Part shown: positions 58,632-64,000 of the stretch, in pieces
Layout of the letters: each line of letters begins with the position of its first letter
Numbering within the stretch: the stretch's first letter is position 1
DNA from: Phragmites australis
Taxonomy: Eukaryota; Streptophyta; Magnoliopsida; Poales; Poaceae
Direction of reading: 5' to 3'
Assembly: GCF_958298935.1 (NCBI RefSeq)
Contig: NC_084936.1
Span: 1,929,501-1,993,500 of the forward strand
Length of the DNA stretch: 64,000 nt
The notes under the pieces: model-generated
Seen by the model: only the letters and a program-made list of their open reading frames with translations
The model's database searches: none
What the model was told of the DNA's origin: nothing
Program-made: the position numbers and the translations under genes

Positions 58632-60358
58632 AATATAAGGACTCAATGTCTTCGCAGAACCTCAAGCATTATCATCTGCGATTTTGAGTGTATTCAATAG
58701 AAAGTACCAATTAAAAATCAAAATTTTAAGATGTAAAAGGATATAAGGGCTCTATGTTTTCACAGACCCTAACCACCTTGCCTTTTACTGATCCATTGTT
58801 GGTCTAATTTCACATGGCTCATGTCAAAGATAAAGAACTCACAAGTTGTGCCTACTTTTCTTTCACAGAAAGGCAAAAAAGAGAGGGAAGCAAATAAAAA
58901 GATGCAGGAGGGTGGCAATTAGAGGCCATTGATCTCTTTAACCAGCCACGAAACTCTACTTTTATCAACTTGAACAAATCCTAAACCTAACCAGTTCTCC
59001 CATGTCCTAAACTACACAAAATTTCACCAGCTTTCCTGTTGTGAACTCCAAATACATCTTTCGATCAACTAACTGCAAGCAACACCTAAATCCACAACCA
59101 AACTACACATTTCTTGATTTCTGAAGTCTGAATAAACAAAATCCCCTTACACATTCTTCCTAGCTTACCCCTTACACATTCTTGAATAAAGCAATTCCAA
59201 AACAAATAAGGTCAAGCACAAGTATTTACCAAAACACTTGAAGGAACAAAGAGTCATAACAGAATTGTGAGCCTCAAATTCTTGGGTTGCCACTGCCAAA
59301 TTGAAAACAAAAACCAAAACGAAGAGAGTAAGAGGGGGAAATGCCACATTTGGTTCTTTGCATGACTAGGAAAATGGCGGGCACCTTTGCCTCTTTGTAG
59401 GACTGCAAGCCTATAGCGCTCTCTCCCGCTACCTCCGAGGTTGTTACAAGTGGTTCCTTTGTGTAGGTAGGAGCCCTAAGATATGTGCAAAAAACATGCC
59501 AATGATTTAGGAATCAAAATCAGTAAATCCAACGTTTAAAATCAATGGATCTTTGAATCAAAATGCATGGGAGCTAAAATGTCAAATCAGTAGATCTAGA
59601 GTACCTAGAATAAGTGGATCCATAACTTTGACAATCAAATCTCTCACCTGTGCCTAGCTGCGAGAAGGGAGTAGATCTAGGATAGGGAGGACGACGAGAG
59701 AAGAAACGGAGTGTAGGGAGCAGTAGGGGCAAGTGAGTGGAAGAAACGAGGATGAGAACACAGAGTGTTGAGAGTGACGACTCGGGATAGCTCGCCACTT
59801 GGAAAACTCAGGCTAGGCTCGCGAGTGAAAGGCCTCGCGAGCTTTGCTGTCGGGACAGAACAACACCATATTTTTGCATGCAGGAACGCTAGACCGAAAC
59901 CATTCAAACAGGCAACCACATAACAATCTTTAAGAGGTTGTCGTCCTCCGGGCCATGCAACCAATCACCCTTAAGCTGGCCTATATGACGTTACCATTCA
60001 GGTCATTCGTTCAACACTTGGCCCGATCCGACGTGGCGCCACCGCGGTCCAGCCCAGCCCCGGACACATGGCCCAGTCGAGTCCACATGTCCGACCCCTG
60101 CCGGGCCGGACCCGACCCATCCCTCGAGCCAATCACACTCACGCGCTCGCCCGGCCGGCCCCACATGACAGAGACGAGTATCCACTCCTCCGCCTCGCTC
60201 CCTCCATTTCCATTCCTCCTCCTCCTCCACCCCACTCCGTTCCCACACCGCCCGCCCGCACGCATCCACCACCTCCGATCCCACACTGCCCGCGCCAGAT
60301 CCGCCGCCCCCCTCCGCCGCTAGGGAAGCTGTGGGGGCCTGCTAGGGAGGCGAGGGCA
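58632..60358. other. Spacer and promoter of the galactosyltransferase gene
   Basis: 58632-59900 is AT-rich with no recognised gene. From about 60000 the sequence turns C-rich (CTCCTCC repeats at 60185-60240), which is the probable promoter and 5' UTR of the gene starting at 60359. The plus frame is open upstream to 60068 without an earlier convincing start. No TATA box was seen. Confidence 0.5.
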
Positions 60359-61109
60359 ATGGCGCGGCGGGTGCGGCCGTCCCACCTAGTGCTGGCGGCG
60401 GGGGCGGCCTACCTCCTCCTCATCTCCCTCAAGTTCCGCCGCGTCCTCGACCTCGCCGCCGCCGACCTTGCCGACCCCGCCGCCTTCTCCTCGCCCTCCT
60501 CCTCCGACCACCTGCCCCCTGGCTCCAACTCCACCGCCACCGGCTCCCCGTTCCCCGTCCAGCCCTTCTGGCACCGCTACGACCGCGTCTCCCTCCCCGA
60601 CCTCGCCGCCCGCAACCGCTCCGCGCTCGACCGCATGGCCGACGACGCCTGGGCGCTCGGCCTCACCGCCTGGGAGGAGGCCGCCGCCTTCGCGGGGGAC
60701 CCCTGGGAGCTCGCCGCCGCGCACGCGACCCGCACCTCCACCGACAAGTGCCCCTCGGCCGTCTCCATGCGCGCGCGCGGGCGGGTCATCTTCCTGCCCT
60801 GCGGCCTCGCGGCCGGATCCTCCGTCACCATCGTCGGCACGCCCAGGGCCGCGCACAAGGAGTACGTGCCGCAGCTCGCGCGGATGCGCCAGGGGGACGG
60901 CACCGTGATCGTCTCGCAGTTCATGGTCGAGCTGCAGGGGCTGCGCGCCGTCGACGGCGAGGACCCGCCTAGGATACTCCACCTCAACCCCAGGCTCAGG
61001 GGGGACTGGAGCCAGCACCCCATCATCGAGCACAATACCTGCTACAGGATGCAGTGGGGCGCCGCCCAGCGCTGCGATGGCTCACCACCCGAGGACAACG
61101 AGGATAAGG
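60359..61109 (+). CDS. Hydroxyproline O-galactosyltransferase-type protein (GT31 with galectin domain), exon 1
   Basis: Exon 1 encodes 250 codons plus one base and ends at a donor AAG G|GTACGA. It starts [10 protein letters not shown], followed by a hydrophobic signal anchor (about residues 8-24), a Ser/Pro/Asn-rich stem, and [17 protein letters not shown]. From about residue 134 comes the galactoside-binding lectin domain ([75 protein letters not shown]). This layout is that of plant GALT2-6-type enzymes, type II Golgi proteins that add the first galactose to hydroxyproline in arabinogalactan proteins. The catalytic GT31 domain with DxD should follow in later exons; none is seen to 64000. 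Either intron 1 is longer than 2.9 kb or the gene is truncated. The start chosen is the first ATG before the anchor. Confidence 0.88.
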
Positions 61110-61902
61110 GTACGATTTGCTCTTGTTTTTCTTAGTAGTCTTCATCAACTCTAGATGGTATCTTCAAATGTTACTTATCGGTAATGTAGTTTGCATAATG
61201 GCTCTGTTTGGGACAACTTTTTTCTAAGAACTTTTTCTGATAAGCTGGTTTTTTTAGAAGTAGTTGTCTGAAGAATCAGTTGGCTGGAGAAGTTGGCCGT
61301 TTGGCAATCCTGATTTTCTTCGGAGAGATTATTTGTCCTGAGTGTGTAATGACTAATATGCCTCTAAATAGTATAATGACTTGTCTATTTACTGATTAAA
61401 GTATATATGGCTGTTTTCATTTCTTTTTGACTTTTCTAAACCAAAGCTATTTATTTTTTATAAGAAAAACTAATGCACAAACGAGAATTTATACTCTTAC
61501 TTTTTTACAGTAACACAAGCCATTTGTTCTTGACAAACAGGAGCATTGCACTTCAATACTACTAGAGGGAACTTCACAATATCGAGATCTTTTTTTTTAC
61601 ACAATATTGAAACAATGAACACAACAATGGAGAGAAAACTTGAGGGTGTAGATAAGATTGAAGTGGCCTAAAACAAGCCATGAACTGGCCTAAAACAAGC
61701 TTCTCTGAACATGCAGTTCATTCATGTTCACCATTGATTTGCTACAAGTCATTGAAGTTCGCAACATCTCTGAAGTGCAAGAACAAATATTCATGTCAAC
61801 AACCCAACCCTAGGTCTGAATTTTTGTCCACATGAATATTCATGTAACAATATATTCAGAAAAAATTGTAGACAGCATGTTCAGAGAAAATATGTGGTAT
61901 TG
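61110..61902. other. Intron 1 of the galactosyltransferase gene, anonymous
   Basis: AT-rich. The string CTCTGTTTGGGACAACTT at 61202 and the nearby CAGTTGGCTGGAGAAG look like a MITE end, but I could not pair them. No GT31 motif found. Confidence 0.4.
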
Positions 61903-62180
61903 CAGCATCCTCTATTTTTTTCATCTCCAACAGCCACCTTATTTTCTACCTTCCATTACTCTTCTTCTCCCCTCGGGCCCACGAGCATACTCTTGCTACA
62001 GTAATACGGGAGACCTTTTTCTCCGGCAAATATGCCGCTGCCGAGGTCGAACCGTTTTTCTCCCGTAATACTATTCATCTGGATACGGTCTCCGTTGGAC
62101 CAGCTATGCGGCAGCAAGAAACGGCAAACTCGAAGCACAGTGATGCGGGAGAGAATATACGGTCTTCGTTGGAGTTGGTC
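61903..62180. mobile_element. 5'-truncated MITE related to 2385-2711
   Basis: Shares the order CTATTTTTTTCATCTCCAA, ACCTTCCATTACTCTTCTTC, CCCACGAGCATACTCTTGC and the right end GTTGGAGTTGGTC followed by TAA. The left inverted repeat is missing. Confidence 0.65.
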
Positions 62181-62604
62181 TAAGCTGATAGAACTTATTC
62201 AGCACATCCGTTATGATTGCCCTCTAACAATACCATTTCTTAAATTTTGGGAGTTCTAATTACATTGAGGACGAAATGGGAGCAAGATGAACTGCAAGCT
62301 CAGTTCCTGGATGAGCAGCAGATGAGCTCTGTTAAGATAGCCCTCTAACAATTCCACTTTGGGTTCAGTCTATGCACCGTTTTCTTCAGTGGATAGAATT
62401 GTCCAAGCTGCCCCAATCACACAGCTTCCCAATAGCACCGGTTTCCAATTTTTCCACAGCAATCACCATACACCTAACTGATCAGCCAAGCATCTTCCAT
62501 TGCACACTTTGTGAATTGATTCATACATTGGGATGACGTCCTTGGAGCTGCGTAAAGCAAAGCAGAAATGTTAGTACTTAGTACTTATGTAATATCAGAT
62601 CAGT
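62181..62604. other. Spacer, no gene recognised
   Basis: The string TAGCCCTCTAACAAT(T/A)CCA occurs twice (about 62217 and 62337), a small diverged duplication. Nothing else is recognised. Confidence 0.4.
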
Positions 62605-63085
62605 TTATGGCAACTTGTATTTAGGACCTGAATTTGGGTTCTTACATAGGTTGATAGCCTCAAAGCTTTTCATGAGATGGATCCGCTTGCATAAGTCCAC
62701 GAACATCCTGCGTTGCTGTGAATCTGATCAGGTTAACATGTTTTCTAATGTTCTATGCCAATGGAGATCATCAAGAACCAAATAGTAACTAGCAAGAAAA
62801 AGGGAGATAGGTTAATTACTTGAAGGGGACGGGGACGGGGATGGGGACGTCTCCGACGAGCATCAAGTCGTCATCCTTGTCCTCATAGTTGGGCACGTAC
62901 TCGGTGCCGGTGACAGAGTCCACGAGCCTGCCCACCTCGTTGGTGCCGGCACCGCGGATGGCGAGGCTAGAGGTGAATATGCCGTGGAGCGCGCAGAGCA
63001 AGGTCGTGCACCCGTCGTGCGCCGTGAGGTCCACCTTGCGCAGTTACGATGCGTCGTCCACAACAACCTTCACGAGCTTGCACCC
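62605..63085 (-). pseudogene. Aux/IAA auxin repressor relic (domains III/IV)
   Basis: The minus strand reads GCKLVKVVVDDAS, stop, [20 protein letters not shown], then [20 protein letters not shown] and [18 protein letters not shown] second exon (62707-62605) reads MFVDLCKRIHLMKSFEAINL. Together these are the PB1 domain of Aux/IAA proteins, with the OPCA acidic motif YEDKDDD and the C-terminal VGDVPW.MF...CKR.R.MK. Family proteins bind ARFs through this domain and are degraded after auxin perception through a GWPPV degron. Damage seen: a TAA (63046-63044) where family members have Tyr, DWMLV changed to DLMLV, and the donor after VGDVPW replaced by a CCCCGT-type repeat (about 62822-62843). No degron or repression motif lies upstream. 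It is antisense to the galactosyltransferase gene. Confidence 0.8.
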
Positions 63086-63757
63086 AGAACTCGCGCGCGC
63101 GGTGGTATGCACGCATGGTCGATGAGGTCGCCAGAGGATCTATCGGTAGGGGGAGCATCTGCCACCCTAATCCCCCTCTCCCACAAGGAGGCAGAGCGAG
63201 AGATGGGACAGCGAAGTTCGGAACTTCGGATCTGGGCAGCGGGTGTGCGGAGACTGGGCGAGGTGAGGGTATACCAATGGCAGAGCGGAGTGGGTGCCGG
63301 TGGAGTTGGGAACCCTAATTGCCGCTGCTCGAGTGGGGAGTCTGCGTGAGTTGGGAGTAGCGCGAGGTTGCGGACGGATGGGGAAGGGGTATACCAGTGG
63401 CATTTGTGTGTAATTCTTTCAAACTATGGGGGCACTTCCATTTTAGGCTCCGCAAAAGCCACCGTGGCCCGCAGGAGCGGGTTCCGAGCCGCTTCTGCAT
63501 TTGTGTGTACTTCGTGGTGTGGGCTAGAATCGAGTTTGATAAAATCAGGCTAGAATCAGGTTGTTTGAGGGACCTAGTTCGCTTTTTTCGGCCAGAAGCA
63601 GCTCAAAAGCTGATCCAAACATGGCCAATAGCATCTCTGTTGGTCGATGGAGATACATAAAATGAGATAGCTTGCATTTCCATTTTAGGATTAGAGGAAT
63701 CACCAGCCTATTGGCTGTTGCCATGCTCCTGTTGGAAATGTTATATCCCAGGGTATT
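63086..63757. other. GC-rich spacer with small duplications
   Basis: GGGTATACCA(A/G)TGGCA occurs at about 63269 and 63387, separated by GC-rich sequence with GAGTTGGGA copies. This is probably part of the Aux/IAA relic's former upstream region or a repeat. The GCTCAAAAGCTGATCCAAACATGGCC string at 63600 resembles a MITE end without a partner found. No gene recognised. Confidence 0.35.
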
Positions 63758-64000
63758 TGTCGGTGATATGGGATCCGGGGGTTCCCGAGTCCCGAGGCCA
63801 GGATAGCGCAGTGCCACATGGCGCCTTCCCTCGGGGACCACCTCACCGAGGGCCCGAGGGAAGTAGGGTCCGAAAGTAAGTGCTCGGGGACAAGAACAGT
63901 TGGTCCCCGAGTACCCAGAGAGTCCCGAGGTCCGAGGGAAGCTAGGTCCGGGAGGGGTGCTCGGGGCCGAGAACAGTTGGTCCCCGAGTACCTAGAGTGC
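63758..64000 (-). mobile_element. LTR edge, same family as 51228-52786, reverse orientation
   Basis: Begins TGTCGGTGATATGGGATCCG, the reverse complement of the right end of the solo LTR at 52786, and continues with GTTCCCGAGTCCCGAGGCC and units containing GTGCTCGGGG and GGTCCCCGAGTACC. It runs off the window, so whether it is a solo LTR or a full element cannot be seen. Confidence 0.85.

Noticed and set aside
60386..61033. 215-codon minus-strand frame opposite the galactosyltransferase exon
   Set aside because: Shadow of a GC-rich coding exon; Gly/Val/Glu-rich without a domain.

Overview
This window is plant nuclear DNA from a grass (Poaceae). The signs are intron-rich genes with steep 5' GC gradients, GC-AG and GT-AG introns, a plant MIR160 hairpin, plant-only families (NPH3/BTB, WPP-associated coiled-coil protein, MS5/TDM1 TPR proteins, AGP-type GALT) and grass-style LTR retrotransposons, MITEs and LINE tails. 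Sequence alone does not fix the species; repeat style suggests a panicoid grass.

Layout, left to right. 0.85-1.2 kb: a MIR160 gene (+) with a TATA box. 2.4-4 kb: a MITE and a LINE tail. 4.9-8.4 kb: an MS5/TDM1-like TPR gene (-) whose 5' end is unclear. 8.8-16 kb: a repeat-rich stretch with a Ty1-copia gag relic, an ABCG/PDR exon relic and local duplications. 16.3-20.6 kb: N-acetylglucosamine kinase (+), 7 exons. 22.3-26.9 kb: WPP domain-associated protein (-) with a MITE in an intron. 27-33 kb: relics of a Helitron-type helicase, a Ty3-gypsy tail with LTR, low-complexity GC-rich DNA and a second LINE tail. 33.4-38.9 kb: ribosomal protein P0 (-) with a 3.9 kb intron carrying an embedded GC island. 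39.9-44.4 kb: an NPH3/BTB (NRL) gene (-) with two GC-AG introns. 48.4-58.6 kb: a nest of mobile elements, namely a minus-strand Ty1-copia element with a solo LTR in its interior and an Ac/Ds-like hAT element in its 5' LTR, the hAT itself split by another solo LTR. 60.4-61.1 kb: exon 1 of a hydroxyproline O-galactosyltransferase-type gene (+). 62.6-63.1 kb: an antisense Aux/IAA relic with an in-frame stop. 63.8 kb to the end: the edge of another LTR of the same family as the solo LTR at 51.2 kb.

The intact genes are unrelated housekeeping, structural or signalling genes, each with its own promoter; there is no operon-like or biosynthetic clustering. The gene models are built by hand from splice sites, reading phase and family conservation; for NAGK, WAP, P0 and NRL all phases close exactly, giving 347, 657, 320 and 646 residues. 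I found no previously undescribed gene system. The best leads are the small ORFs in the MIR160 leader, the dated four-element nest, the palindrome arrays shared by unrelated LTRs, and the spliced-looking island inside the P0 intron.
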